A stretch of DNA of 64,000 nucleotides from NCBI GenBank assembly GCA_034211275.1, contig JAXHTF010000003.1:1-64000 (forward strand), written 5' to 3'. Below are positions 11,473 through 19,937 of the stretch, in pieces. Positions within the stretch are counted from its first letter, which is position 1, and the number at the start of each line of letters is the position of its first letter. The notes beneath the pieces were generated by a model, which searched no databases, had not been told where the DNA came from, and worked only from the letters and a program-made list of their open reading frames with translations. The DNA comes from Acidobacteriota bacterium (GTDB lineage: Bacteria > Acidobacteriota > Thermoanaerobaculia > Multivoradales > JAHZIX01). The translations under genes and the position numbers were made by a program.

Positions 11473-13602
11473 ATGACGCTTGGCAGGAAGGCACCCCACC
11501 TTTCTCACGGTGGCGGTCTCGTTTTCCTCCTCGGTGCCGGCGCGTCCATGCCGGCTGGTATCCCCAACGTTCTCCAATTCGTAGACGAGTTCAAGGCCGA
11601 CCTCGTAGACCGCCGCGGTCAAGACGACTTGCTGGTGCGGGAGCTGATCCGCCTCGAAGAGGCCTGGGAGAAGGCCGCAGACTCGGATTCTTCGTTGCCT
11701 CGCAGGATGGGGCTCGAACGGCTCTACGAGCTCTTGACGCTACTCGGGGGTGAGGGAGGTAGGGAGTTGACGTTGCCCGTCTACTTGCCGAGCACGTTTC
11801 CTTCTCCCTCCCGGGCCTGCGAGCTCCTCGCTTGGGAGCTCAAGAAATACGTGCAGAGGCGCTGCCTGGGCTACAAGCGAGCCAGGCTTCGCTATCTTCG
11901 ACCACTGCTGAACTTCATCGATCCTGAGGCAGGTCTCGACATCCTTTCCCTGAACTACGACACGTGTATCGAGTCGCTGCTCGAGAAATCGGGACGTCCC
12001 TGGGGTGATGGCTTTCCCTCCGATGGTTCGCCGGTGCATCGCTTCACGGCGGAGGCGTTCCTCTCCAAGAGTGCTCCGGAGGCAGTGCGGCTGCTCAAGG
12101 TTCATGGATCGGCCTCCTGGTACGAGCAGTCTGGGAGTGGGGTCCGTCGGGTTCTCAGCGGATCGCAGCCGGCGGTGGGGCTGAAGCTTGGTTCGGCGAG
12201 GAGCATGACTCACGAAGCGATGATGATCTATCCGACGCTTCAGAAGGCGCTGACCGATGGACCGTTTCCAGCGCTCATCCTCGCCGCCCAGCAAGTTTTC
12301 GCCGGGGCAAGGCTGCTGGTAGCCGCGGGCTACGGGTTTGCAGACCGACACATCCGTAGTCTCGTTCTCGGAGCCCTTGCGAGCAACTCCGAGCTACGAC
12401 TGGTGTTGGTCGACCCCTGGCCGGAAGGTGCCGTCCGGCGTCTGTTTGCAGATCCGAAGGCCCCAAGGGACCTCAAGGGCCGGGTGGGTGTTTGCGGTGT
12501 CGAGCCGGTTGTGCAGGGAGCACTGAAGTACGGTTTCCTCGAGGAGGCCCTCATGAGCGGTTGGCTTCACGATGCGTCGAAGCGGTGGCTCCGGGGAGAA
12601 CCTCTCGTGGATCCCTTGCCCAGCATTCGAAGCCGAAGTAATGGGCGAACCTGGACTTGGCGTCTGAGAGTTCCCCTGGACGCCGGTGCAGCTCACATGG
12701 CCCGCGGTTCCACGGACCAGGCCCCGAGTCTTTGGGTCCTCGGGAGGACTTCGAAGGTGCTCCAGAAGGTCGACGTTCAGTCGGGAGCCTTGGAGACCAT
12801 CAAGACAGACCTGATCGCTCCGAGAGGATTGGTTTGGGATCCAGCAGCGAGCCTGCTCTATGTGGTCGAGAACCGATATCGAACCGGGAAGAGACTACCT
12901 GGTGCGGCTCAGCTCGGCGAAAAAGCTGGCCTAGGCCGACTCTGGGCTCTCGATCAATCAGGAAAGACCGTTCGTCCCCTGACGCGACTAAACTTCCTAC
13001 GAGCGTCGGCCCGGCTTGCCCGGAAGTCCTTCAGCGGCCTTCCCCTCAGCGAGATTCTCGGGAGAGGGTTGGGCGTGCTCTCCTGGCCGACGTCAGTGCT
13101 CCTCGAGCGGCCCGGAGTCTCGGTTCTTCTGACCGAAGCCAGGGCTTTGGTGCGTCTCGATCTCGCGAGCAGGAAGTTGAGTTACCCGGTCGAGATTCCT
13201 CTCTGCTTCAATCTCGTGAGTCTGTCCAGAGGACCCGGCGGCAGCATCCTGATGGTCGATGGCGGGGTCTATCCCCACGGCCGAGGCCGGCTTTTGGTCG
13301 CAGACCTCGACTCGGGCCGCGTCCAGGTGCTGTATGAGAGTGCCACCCGGTTAACCCACGTCGCCTGGCACGAGCGCCATGAGATGGCTCTAGTCTCGAC
13401 GGGTTGGGGCTGGCCTCGCGGAAAGGTTCTCGCCTTCCGTCTGGGAGGCACTGGTGCCAGCCTAGTTGGGCAGTGGGAAGGCCTTGACTATCCAGGACCG
13501 ATTACCGTGATCGAGGAGATGGACCTCGTTCTGGTCGGGACTGCTGAGGGGCTGGTTGAGTTGTCGACCGACCGATGGAGTGCTGCTAGCTCGCCGGGCT
13601 GA
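11473..13602 (+). CDS. SIR2-like domain fused to beta-propeller
   Basis: Product of about 709 residues. The N-terminal half is SIR2-like: 'LLGAGASMPAG' (near residue 20), 'LSLNYDTC' (near 155), 'LKVHGSASW' (near 210) and 'AAGYGFADRH' (near 280). From about residue 385 to the end the sequence changes to repeated short strands ('LWVLGRTS', 'LVWDPAASLLYVV', 'GVLSWPTSV', 'VSLSRGPGGSILMVDGG', 'THVAWHERHEMALVS'), the look of an NHL/SMP-30-type propeller. I start at 11473 because a purine-rich AGGGAGAAGG precedes it; the ATG at 11449 lacks one. It follows hsdR by 42 bases on the same strand. Likely an NAD-consuming effector with a propeller sensor, but this is inference; I know no described system with this exact form. 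Confidence 0.75.
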   Translation: MTLGRKAPHLSHGGGLVFLLGAGASMPAGIPNVLQFVDEFKADLVDRRGQDDLLVRELIRLEEAWEKAADSDSSLPRRMGLERLYELLTLLGGEGGRELTLPVYLPSTFPSPSRACELLAWELKKYVQRRCLGYKRARLRYLRPLLNFIDPEAGLDILSLNYDTCIESLLEKSGRPWGDGFPSDGSPVHRFTAEAFLSKSAPEAVRLLKVHGSASWYEQSGSGVRRVLSGSQPAVGLKLGSARSMTHEAMMIYPTLQKALTDGPFPALILAAQQVFAGARLLVAAGYGFADRHIRSLVLGALASNSELRLVLVDPWPEGAVRRLFADPKAPRDLKGRVGVCGVEPVVQGALKYGFLEEALMSGWLHDASKRWLRGEPLVDPLPSIRSRSNGRTWTWRLRVPLDAGAAHMARGSTDQAPSLWVLGRTSKVLQKVDVQSGALETIKTDLIAPRGLVWDPAASLLYVVENRYRTGKRLPGAAQLGEKAGLGRLWALDQSGKTVRPLTRLNFLRASARLARKSFSGLPLSEILGRGLGVLSWPTSVLLERPGVSVLLTEARALVRLDLASRKLSYPVEIPLCFNLVSLSRGPGGSILMVDGGVYPHGRGRLLVADLDSGRVQVLYESATRLTHVAWHERHEMALVSTGWGWPRGKVLAFRLGGTGASLVGQWEGLDYPGPITVIEEMDLVLVGTAEGLVELSTDRWSAASSPG

Positions 13603-13984
13603 GTGCCTCTGAAAAGCGAGGATCTTGGGCTGTCAGCCCGTCGCGCCAAGAGTCGGCGGCTTTGCCTGGGGCAACCTAACGTGTGCGCTATGCAAGCGAT
13701 CTTGAGAGGGTCGAAGCCACTGCGGGAGTGGCGTATTTGAAGATTTGCGATAACCCACCACGGTCCTTCCGACCGCGTAGAGAATTCTAAGGCCCCTCTA
13801 TGGCTTCGGACCTGAGGAGGCTTCCAGGTCATGGGGTGCCAGTGGGAGGGCCGATCTCAAAATTGCTTTCAAGATCCACCTCCTTTGCCTTCTCAAAATG
13901 AAGGCGGTTCCGATCATATCACCACACCCGAGGAGTGATATTGGGTCCAGAAAATGAAGGTGCCCATTCATTGGGCTTCGTGCG
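13603..13984. other. Intergenic region, no gene seen
   Basis: The 382 bases separate the convergent SIR2-propeller gene (+) and the SprT/RadC-like gene (-). A small dyad, ATATCAC at 13916-13922 and GTGATAT at 13935-13941, could form a hairpin with a 12-base loop. 'AAAATGAAGG' occurs twice around it. No open reading frame here looks protein-like on either strand. Confidence 0.5.
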
Positions 13985-14977
13985 TCAGGACAGCACCGCC
14001 CGCCACTCCCCCCGCCCACCCACCACAACCGACCCCACCACCTCGACCCCCAGCATCTTCCCTGCCTCCGCAACCCGCCGCGTAAACACCTCGTCTTCCC
14101 GACTCGGCGTCGCGTCGCCGGAGGGATGGTTGTGGGCGACCGCCACCGCCGCCGCATTCATCAGCAATGCCGGCGTGAGAATCCCCCGTGGCTCGACGTT
14201 GGCTCGGGTCAGGGTGCCGATGTACGGGATGTCGTAGCCGAGAACTCGGCGGCGGGTGTCGAGGAAAAGGACGGCGACGGCTTCGCGGTCGAAGGTGTGG
14301 AGGATCTGCCAGAAGAGAGCTGCGGCGTCGGCGGTGGTTTCTAGCTTGGGATAGGTCTCGATGGGTTGTTGGGCTTCGTGGAGGAGCTGGAGGCGATAGC
14401 GCGGGAGCTTGGGAAGGACGATTCCGGCGGTGCGCCAATAGGGGCTGGCGGCGAGGCCGACGGGAAGGTTGGGGCGGCAGTGGATTCGGGGTGATGGCGA
14501 GTGGTCCGGAAGGAGATCGGCGAGGCGGCGGAGCGGGTCGAGGCGGAGGGGGAGGTCGGCGAGGGCTTGGAGGAGGTCGGGGGTGGGTTTGAGGTCTGTC
14601 CAGCCTGTGTTGGGCTGGCGGTCGCCGACGGCGAAGCCCACGGCCTCGGCAAGGCGTTTGAACTTCTGGTTGTGGTAGCCGGAGTGGTTGCAGTCGGCGA
14701 TGCCCTGCTGGGCGTTGATCCAGTGAACCATTGCGTGAAGCATCGCGGGCAGGAGCTCCTCCCGGGGCAGGCCGAGTGTTGCCGCCGGGATTCGCACCAT
14801 CGGAGGGCTCAGTTCTTCGAGGCGGCTGCCGCGGGGTTTGAGGCCGTCAATGCGGACCTGGAGGTGGCTGGTGCGGAGGGGTGTCTCCTCAAAGAGCGCA
14901 GCTAGGCGCCGGCAGCATCGCTGGAACTCATTCTCTGCTTGCTCGACGGCTTGGGGCAGGTTCTTCTTTCGAGGCAC
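13985..14977 (-). CDS. SprT-like / RadC (JAB) domain fusion
   Basis: Product of 330 residues in two domains. Residues 1-150 resemble a SprT-like zinc-protease domain, but the expected HExxH helix reads 'HAMVHW', so the catalytic Glu and second His are absent and the half is probably structural or DNA-binding. Residues 205-330 are RadC-like (JAB/MPN fold) with the metal motif 'HNHPSGDATPSRED' (His-x-His then Asp). RadC proteins are common on mobile elements; their biochemical role remains unsettled. The start is a GTG at 14977, three bases after the stop of the upstream small gene, so the two form an operon. Confidence 0.7.
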   Translation of the reverse strand: MPRKKNLPQAVEQAENEFQRCCRRLAALFEETPLRTSHLQVRIDGLKPRGSRLEELSPPMVRIPAATLGLPREELLPAMLHAMVHWINAQQGIADCNHSGYHNQKFKRLAEAVGFAVGDRQPNTGWTDLKPTPDLLQALADLPLRLDPLRRLADLLPDHSPSPRIHCRPNLPVGLAASPYWRTAGIVLPKLPRYRLQLLHEAQQPIETYPKLETTADAAALFWQILHTFDREAVAVLFLDTRRRVLGYDIPYIGTLTRANVEPRGILTPALLMNAAAVAVAHNHPSGDATPSREDEVFTRRVAEAGKMLGVEVVGSVVVGGRGEWRAVLS

Positions 14978-14980
14978 GGT

Positions 14981-15427
14981 TCAGGCCTCGTCGTCGGCGG
15001 AGCCGGAGGCCGGGAAAGCTTCACTGATTCGGGCCAGGATGCCTTCGAGCTCTTCGGCGACCGCGGCAGCAAGCAGGCAGAGCTGGGTGGAAGCTGCGTC
15101 CTGCGTGTCGGCTTCAGCTTGCCGGCCCAAGTCGTGGAGATAGGCCTGGGCGACCCAAATATCTCGCGCCACGGCCCGTAGGTCGGTGGCGACTGCGGGC
15201 TCGCCTCGTTCGACGTAGCTGACTTCGAGGGCCAGCGCTGCTTCGTAGAGGGAGACGCCGACCTGCCGATAGGCGGCGCGAATCTCGGGCTCCGGGTGGA
15301 GGTTGAGGAAGGTCTCCCGGAAGACGGCGCGGTCTTCCCAGCTCTCGGCTCGCGGTGCCTCCACCGCTCCTGACCGTCCGGGTCGTCCATCCTGGTCGCC
15401 GTGAGGATCACCAGTCTGCTCTCTCAT
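14981..15427 (-). CDS. Small family protein, copy 1 of 3
   Basis: Product of 148 residues, predicted mostly helical, without membrane segment. I recognise no named family, but the window holds two relatives: 19188-19757 (nearly identical in its first 135 residues) and 23228-23623 (diverged). Shared pattern: 'W-E/D-x-x-x-AFR-x-x-FL', then 'R-x-x-G-x-x-L', a Glu-rich '(E)LRA-x-A-x-D(L/I)-x-x-AQ-x-YL', and 'QL-x-x-LA-x-x-x-A-x-E(L/V)'. A long GC-rich leader is shared with copy 2. It lies just upstream of the SprT/RadC-like gene in the same operon. Confidence 0.65.
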   Translation of the reverse strand: MREQTGDPHGDQDGRPGRSGAVEAPRAESWEDRAVFRETFLNLHPEPEIRAAYRQVGVSLYEAALALEVSYVERGEPAVATDLRAVARDIWVAQAYLHDLGRQAEADTQDAASTQLCLLAAAVAEELEGILARISEAFPASGSADDEA

Positions 15428-15570
15428 CGTTCAGCCCCCTATATGCAGCTTGGCCCGGCGGGTGCTGGTGCACGGGGCCGGGCCGGTGGTTGCTGCGCTC
15501 CCGGCCGGATGCCGGGGCGCTGTGGGCTGGGAGGAGTAAGTCGGAACGCGCCGGGATGTCAACGGGCTGG
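15026..15570. repeat. 545-bp direct repeat, copy A
   Basis: It matches 19353-19897 at a constant offset of 4327 bases, same orientation, with scattered substitutions and no net length change. It covers most of small-family copy 1 plus about 143 bases of its GC-rich leader. The repeat ends abruptly inside the coding region on the left. The remaining 15571-15798 holds no recognisable gene. Confidence 0.9.
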
Positions 15571-15798
15571 TGGGTAAGAGCCGGATTCCAGCAAGTGGTG
15601 GGTCCTGAGAGATAGCTCTGAATCGAGGTGGAGCGACGCCGGGGATGGCTTCGGGCCTCGGTCTGACTACACGGTCGTTCTTTCACGCATGGCCAAGGTG
15701 GGCGTTAGGAAGAGCGCCCGGATCGCTGCATGGCTGTGTCTAAGCTCTGGATAGGTAGTAGCTTCTGGGGTGGTGGTACCGGAGCTTTCGGTTTCAGC

Positions 15799-16485
15799 CT
15801 ATGGTATTTGCTTTAGGGCTTCCTGGGCTTCCCGGGATACCTCCCACCAGCCTTTTACCATTTCATGATCATTTTCGGCGATCTCCGCAAGTCGTTGCCG
15901 GGCACGGGGGTCTGCGAGCTGGCCCAATGCAAAGACCGACCAGAATCTCAGCTCGGGGGCGGCGTCGTGACTTGCTCGAAGTAGCGATGGGACACTCTTC
16001 ATCTCCTGAATATAGCCAAGCGCTTCGGCGGATTGGGCTCTCAAGAACACTGGTGCGCGGGGATCAAGGAGGATGTTCTCCAACAATTCCACTGCCTCTT
16101 GGTCCCTTAGGGCACCCAGACCGTAGACTCCGATTTTCTGCTTCTCAGGATCTTCTGCGGTCAGGGTAAGCTGCCTCATCACCTCTGCTCCTTGACCCAA
16201 ACTTGCTAGAGACTTGGTCGTTTCCCAAAGGAGCGCTTCGGGTGTTTCCTCGCTTACAAGCTTTTCGAGGGTGGGGCTTACTGAGCGAAGCCGTGCAAGC
16301 CCCACCAGCCAAGCAATATCTGCAAGCAGTAGGGGCTCGAGCCTTGAGTCACCAAGAGCCTCTTGAAAAGCAGCTTCCGAGATCTCGATTTCATCTTCGA
16401 TTCTGGCCAAGGCCTCAGCGGCCGAGCTTCTGACAGATGCGTCGAGTTTCTTGACAACTGATTTTAGGTGTCTTCGTAGATCCAT
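15799..16485 (-). CDS. HEAT-repeat protein
   Basis: Product of 228 residues made of paired helices typical of HEAT/PBS-lyase-like repeats, e.g. 'SSAAEALARIED', 'AVELLENILLDPRAPVFLRAQSAEALGYI' region, and 'SVFALGQLADPRARQRLAEIA'. Such repeats bind proteins and have no catalytic site. It is the last of four leftward genes that follow the RHS tip (immunity, small protein, HEAT). HEAT proteins are sometimes immunity proteins in toxin loci, so that role is possible but not shown. Confidence 0.7.
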   Translation of the reverse strand: MDLRRHLKSVVKKLDASVRSSAAEALARIEDEIEISEAAFQEALGDSRLEPLLLADIAWLVGLARLRSVSPTLEKLVSEETPEALLWETTKSLASLGQGAEVMRQLTLTAEDPEKQKIGVYGLGALRDQEAVELLENILLDPRAPVFLRAQSAEALGYIQEMKSVPSLLRASHDAAPELRFWSVFALGQLADPRARQRLAEIAENDHEMVKGWWEVSREAQEALKQIP

Positions 16486-16576
16486 GACAGTATTTCAGCT
16501 GGCGATTCCAGCATAGATGCCGCCTCTGCCCGTCAAGGTTGATATCGCTTGACAGTTTCGGAGCGCTCACGAGGCT

Positions 16577-16852
16577 TCAGACTTGGCGCTCCTCGGGCTG
16601 ACTCTCGTCACCTACTGCACCCTGGTTGGCTCGACGGACGAGCTTCAGCGAGTCCTCTGGATCCACATAAAGGACAAGACCCAGCTTCTCGAACTTGACC
16701 AAGATTCCATGCCGGAGCCCCAGCCATTCGTCACGAGGGTACTCTTCCGAAAACTCATTTGTGTCGACGGAGCATACGACGACTCCGATCTCGGAATGAC
16801 CAAGGCGGACGTGGTCACCGAGGTGGGCTACTTCGCTGCTGGGGTAGAGCAT
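16577..16852 (-). CDS. Small protein in RHS locus
   Basis: Product of 91 residues, acidic, with a beta-rich look ('HLGDHVRLGHSEIGVVVCS', 'GLVLYVDPEDSLKLV'). No family recognised. An in-frame TAG seven codons upstream supports the ATG at 16852. It sits between the probable immunity gene and the HEAT gene on the same strand, which suggests an accessory or orphan immunity role. Confidence 0.5.
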   Translation of the reverse strand: MLYPSSEVAHLGDHVRLGHSEIGVVVCSVDTNEFSEEYPRDEWLGLRHGILVKFEKLGLVLYVDPEDSLKLVRRANQGAVGDESQPEERQV

Positions 16853-16986
16853 CGGGAAACGGTCTCTCTAAGCGGCCTCAGCAACTTTGGCACTCGAAAG
16901 TCTGCTCTCGATACTCATGCCCGTCGCGATTGGGGGCTCTGCCTCACGAATACCTTTCGCGGACCCCGCTTGTCGGGCCCCTAGCG

Positions 16987-17475
16987 TCAAGGTTCGCCAG
17001 CAGGAGCATCGGGCCTAGTCAGACAATCCAAGATGCCGTCCTTCGCATGCTGAAATTCCCAGAAGGAAGGATCTGTTTCGTCCGGTGAGAGAGCTTCCAA
17101 TACGGCCAAAGTTACTGTTAACTGGTCTTTCGTCAGTAAGCAGAGGTCCTCGTCTGAACCCCTTCCTTGGGAAAGAGACATCAGGAAGCCGTGGAATGCT
17201 TGGCCCATGCTCTCCTTATCTTCAATCGCCAAGAGTAGGTACCCCGGCAAAAAGTAGCGCAAGGCCCTCCCGGAGAAAAAAGCAGTCGCTTCCGGCTGTC
17301 GGAGAAGGAGCTCATTCGTAAGTTCGCTCCAGTGGCGACGTCGGAAGGCTCTGGCGACTTGCTCGGCCTCAACGCCACGATTCCGCGGATCAGCGATGTC
17401 GTCCCCTGGGGAGGGCATATCTCGGAAGGCCCGTCGGACGCGTGCAGCAAGAATCTTGGTGATCGTGCCCGTCAT
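16987..17475 (-). CDS. Probable immunity protein for RHS toxin
   Basis: Product of 162 residues from the ATG at 17475, which lies four bases after the RHS stop (17480). An upstream in-frame extension to 17625 would overlap the toxin tip. The protein has conserved-looking blocks 'RRAFRDMPSPGDDI', 'FRRRHWSEL', 'FFSGRALRYFLPGYLLLAI', and no signal peptide, consistent with a cytosolic immunity factor; the pattern resembles DUF6714-type proteins. Position directly after a toxin tip is the main evidence for function. Confidence 0.65.
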   Translation of the reverse strand: MTGTITKILAARVRRAFRDMPSPGDDIADPRNRGVEAEQVARAFRRRHWSELTNELLLRQPEATAFFSGRALRYFLPGYLLLAIEDKESMGQAFHGFLMSLSQGRGSDEDLCLLTKDQLTVTLAVLEALSPDETDPSFWEFQHAKDGILDCLTRPDAPAGEP

Positions 17476-17479
17476 CACG

Positions 17480-19352
17480 TTAACGCCCAACGATATGCGA
17501 GAATTCCTTACCAATGAGCTTGACGCAGTTCGCAACTGCTTGCCAAGCGTCGGCAGAAGCTCTCTGGTGCCCCAGGTCACCTCCATTGAAACATCTCTTA
17601 TTGATGCGGTCACGCGCTGCTGCACAATTGATATTCTTCTTCTTGTTGGTCAGGAGCAATCCGAGGTTTTGGCCTGGACTGCAGGCCCTTAAACCCGTCT
17701 TGCAGAATAGTTCGACGGCTAGTTGCAAGGCTGCATGTTCTGCTGGGGAGCAATCCCCGCAGTTTCGTTCCTTACAACTATTGGTGACGGCTGCCGAACC
17801 GCCGATGATAAGGACACCTGCTGCAACCCCAAGGCCTGACCGGCTCTTCATTAGAGAACATCCCAACTCCAGGGCAGCAGTTGCTTGGAGGCCAAGCGGA
17901 TCCCTTCGCACAATCGAGTTCGAGAGACCGTAAGCGAAGAGATTGAGGCCTCCTTCGAGCCCCAACGGATCTACCCTTCCGTATCTGCCTGTCCCGGGTT
18001 CGTACCAGCGGTAGACGTTGTACCCCACCCCCGCCCCCTCGCTCGCCTCTCCCCAAACCTCATCCTCCCACTGCCCCGGGAAGCGCAGATCCACCCCAGC
18101 AACGCTCGCCCCAGAGTAGTCCGCTCCAAACGGCTCAAATCCGCCCTGCCAGAGCACAGCCCCAGCCTCGTCGGTGGCCAGGACGGGAGTCCCCAGGTGA
18201 TCGACGGTCAGCCAGGTGGTGGTGGTCGCTGCGCCCACCGGCACATCCATCTGCGCGACCGGCTGGCCGGCGAAGTAGAGATAGTAGCGGGTGCTGTCCT
18301 CGGTGGGGCCAGTGAAGTGGGTGACGGCGTGAAGGAGGCCTTCGGAGCTGTAGACGGTGGTCAGGGAGGGATCGGTGGAGCAGTCGGCGGTGCCGGCGCC
18401 GATGTCGGAGCCGGTGGAGCTGGTCCAGCAGGAGCCGTCGCCGGCCTCGAAACCGTCGGTGAAGATCTCGCTGAGAGAGTCCGCCGCGGCGGAGGTTAGG
18501 AAGCTACGGCCATCGTAGAGGAAGTCGCTGGAGGCGTCGCCGGCGGGGCGCTCCAGGCGCGTCAGGCGGCCGGCGGCGTCGGAGAGGAAAGTGATCTCGT
18601 TGGCGGGGGCGGTTACCTGCTCCAGATGGCCGGCGGGGCCGTAGGTGTAGGTCTTGGTTCCCGTTGACGCGAGGGTGATGGTGTCCAAGATCGCCGTGTT
18701 GCCGCTGGCGCCGTTGGGCTGGTAGGCGTAGGTGTCAGTGGCAGTGTCGCGGGTCTCTGTCAGGCGGTTGCCGATGCGGTCGTAGGTCCAGGCCAAGTCT
18801 CCCCAAGGGCCGTCACCCGCTGTGAGGAAGTACTGGAAATCCTGGTAGCCGTAGTCCTTGTCGTTGGCGGGCGCCAGCACATCCTGGATGGCCTCGATGT
18901 TGCCGACGTTGTCGGTGGTGTAGGTCCACTGCAGGACGGCTGAACTGGTGAGGGGCGTCGTAGGAGTCACGGTGATGGCGGAGGGGAAGTAGCGGTCGTT
19001 GAAGCTGCGGCTCTCGGTCAGGCCGTTGCCCAGATTGAGGGTCGTGAGCGGACCGGAGGGGGCGTACTCGGCCCCGTTGGCGAGGAGGAGGTCCGGCTCG
19101 CCGGGGCGCTGGACCGTGAGGCTCTCGGGGCGGTCCGCAAAGTCGTGGGTGTAGACGGCGGTCACGGCTCCAGGATACTCCACCACGCTACGGTTGCCGT
19201 TGGCGTCGTATTGATAGCTGAGAGCGCCGTCCTGCGTGAGGCGGCCGAAGCGGTCGTAGAGGTAGTCGACGGACTGGCTGTTCCGAGTGATGGCGGTCAA
19301 GCGGCCTTTGGAGAAGGGGGTGGGTGGGCCTGAACGGAAGGCAGATCCCGCC
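17480..19352 (-). pseudogene. Displaced RHS core and toxin tip, 5' end missing
   Basis: The frame reads as the C-terminal part of an RHS/YD-repeat protein: 'YLYDRFGRLTQDG', 'YQYDANGNRS', 'WLTVDHLGTPVLATDE' and the core signature ending in 'RVDPLGLEGG...RRDPLGL'. About 130 residues follow the last DPLGL, with a hydrophobic glycine-rich stretch and then a Cys-rich tip ('INKRCFNGGDLGHQRA'), the usual place for a variable toxin domain. The N-terminal shell and secretion part are gone: near 19340-19352 the frame runs into small-family copy 2 out of frame, and no plausible start precedes the RHS part. It is best read as a silent or recombination-source tip, immediately followed by its immunity gene. 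Toxin class cannot be assigned by eye. Confidence 0.75.
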
Positions 19353-19757
19353 GATTCGGGCGAGGATGCCGTCGAGCTCTTGGGCGACCTCGGCGGCCAG
19401 CAGACAGAGGTGGGTCGAGGCAGCGTCCTGGGTGTCAGCTTCAGCCTGCCGGCCCAAGCCGTGGAGATAGCCCTGGGCGACCCAAAGATCTCGCGCCACG
19501 GCCCGTAGGTCGGTGGCGACTGCGGGCTCGCCCCGTTCGACGTAGCTGACTTCGAGCGCCAGCGCTGCTTCGTAGAGAGAGATGCCGACCTGGCGGTAGG
19601 CGGCGCGGATTTCGGGTTCCGGGTGAAGGTTGAGGTAGGTCTCTCGGAAGACGGCGCGGTCCTCCCAGCTTTCCGCTCGCGGTGTCTCTCTCGTGTCGGC
19701 CTGCTTGGGCCGTTCTTCCTTGTCGCCATGAGGATTGCCCTTCTGCTCGCTCATCAT
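19188..19757 (-). CDS. Small family protein, copy 2, chimeric C-terminus
   Basis: The first about 135 residues are a close duplicate of 14981-15427. At the repeat edge (near 19353) the frame enters the RHS sequence out of frame and adds about 54 Arg/Pro/His-rich residues that are an accident of the junction. The native C-terminus is therefore lost. Start ATG 19757 corresponds to copy 1 with two extra residues. It may still be expressed, as its leader is intact. Confidence 0.6.
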   Translation of the reverse strand: MMSEQKGNPHGDKEERPKQADTRETPRAESWEDRAVFRETYLNLHPEPEIRAAYRQVGISLYEAALALEVSYVERGEPAVATDLRAVARDLWVAQGYLHGLGRQAEADTQDAASTHLCLLAAEVAQELDGILARIGGICLPFRPTHPLLQRPLDRHHSEQPVRRLPLRPLRPPHAGRRSQLSIRRQRQP

Positions 19758-19897
19758 TCAGCCCCCTGTATGCAGCTTGGCCCGGCGGGTGCTGGTGCAC
19801 GCGGCCGGGCCGGTGGTTGCTGCGCTCCCGGCGGGATGCCGGGGCGCTGTGGGCTGGGAGGAGTAAGGCGGAACGAGCCGGGATGTCAACGGGCTGG
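19353..19897. repeat. 545-bp direct repeat, copy B
   Basis: Partner of 15026-15570, same orientation. The pair brackets the RHS tip, immunity, small and HEAT genes (about 4.3 kb). Its left edge is the breakpoint that truncates the RHS gene. Recombination between copies would delete the toxin-immunity block. Confidence 0.9.
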
Positions 19898-19937
19898 GCT
19901 GGGATTCAGGCTGATTGTAGGAGTCTGGCGTGTGATC

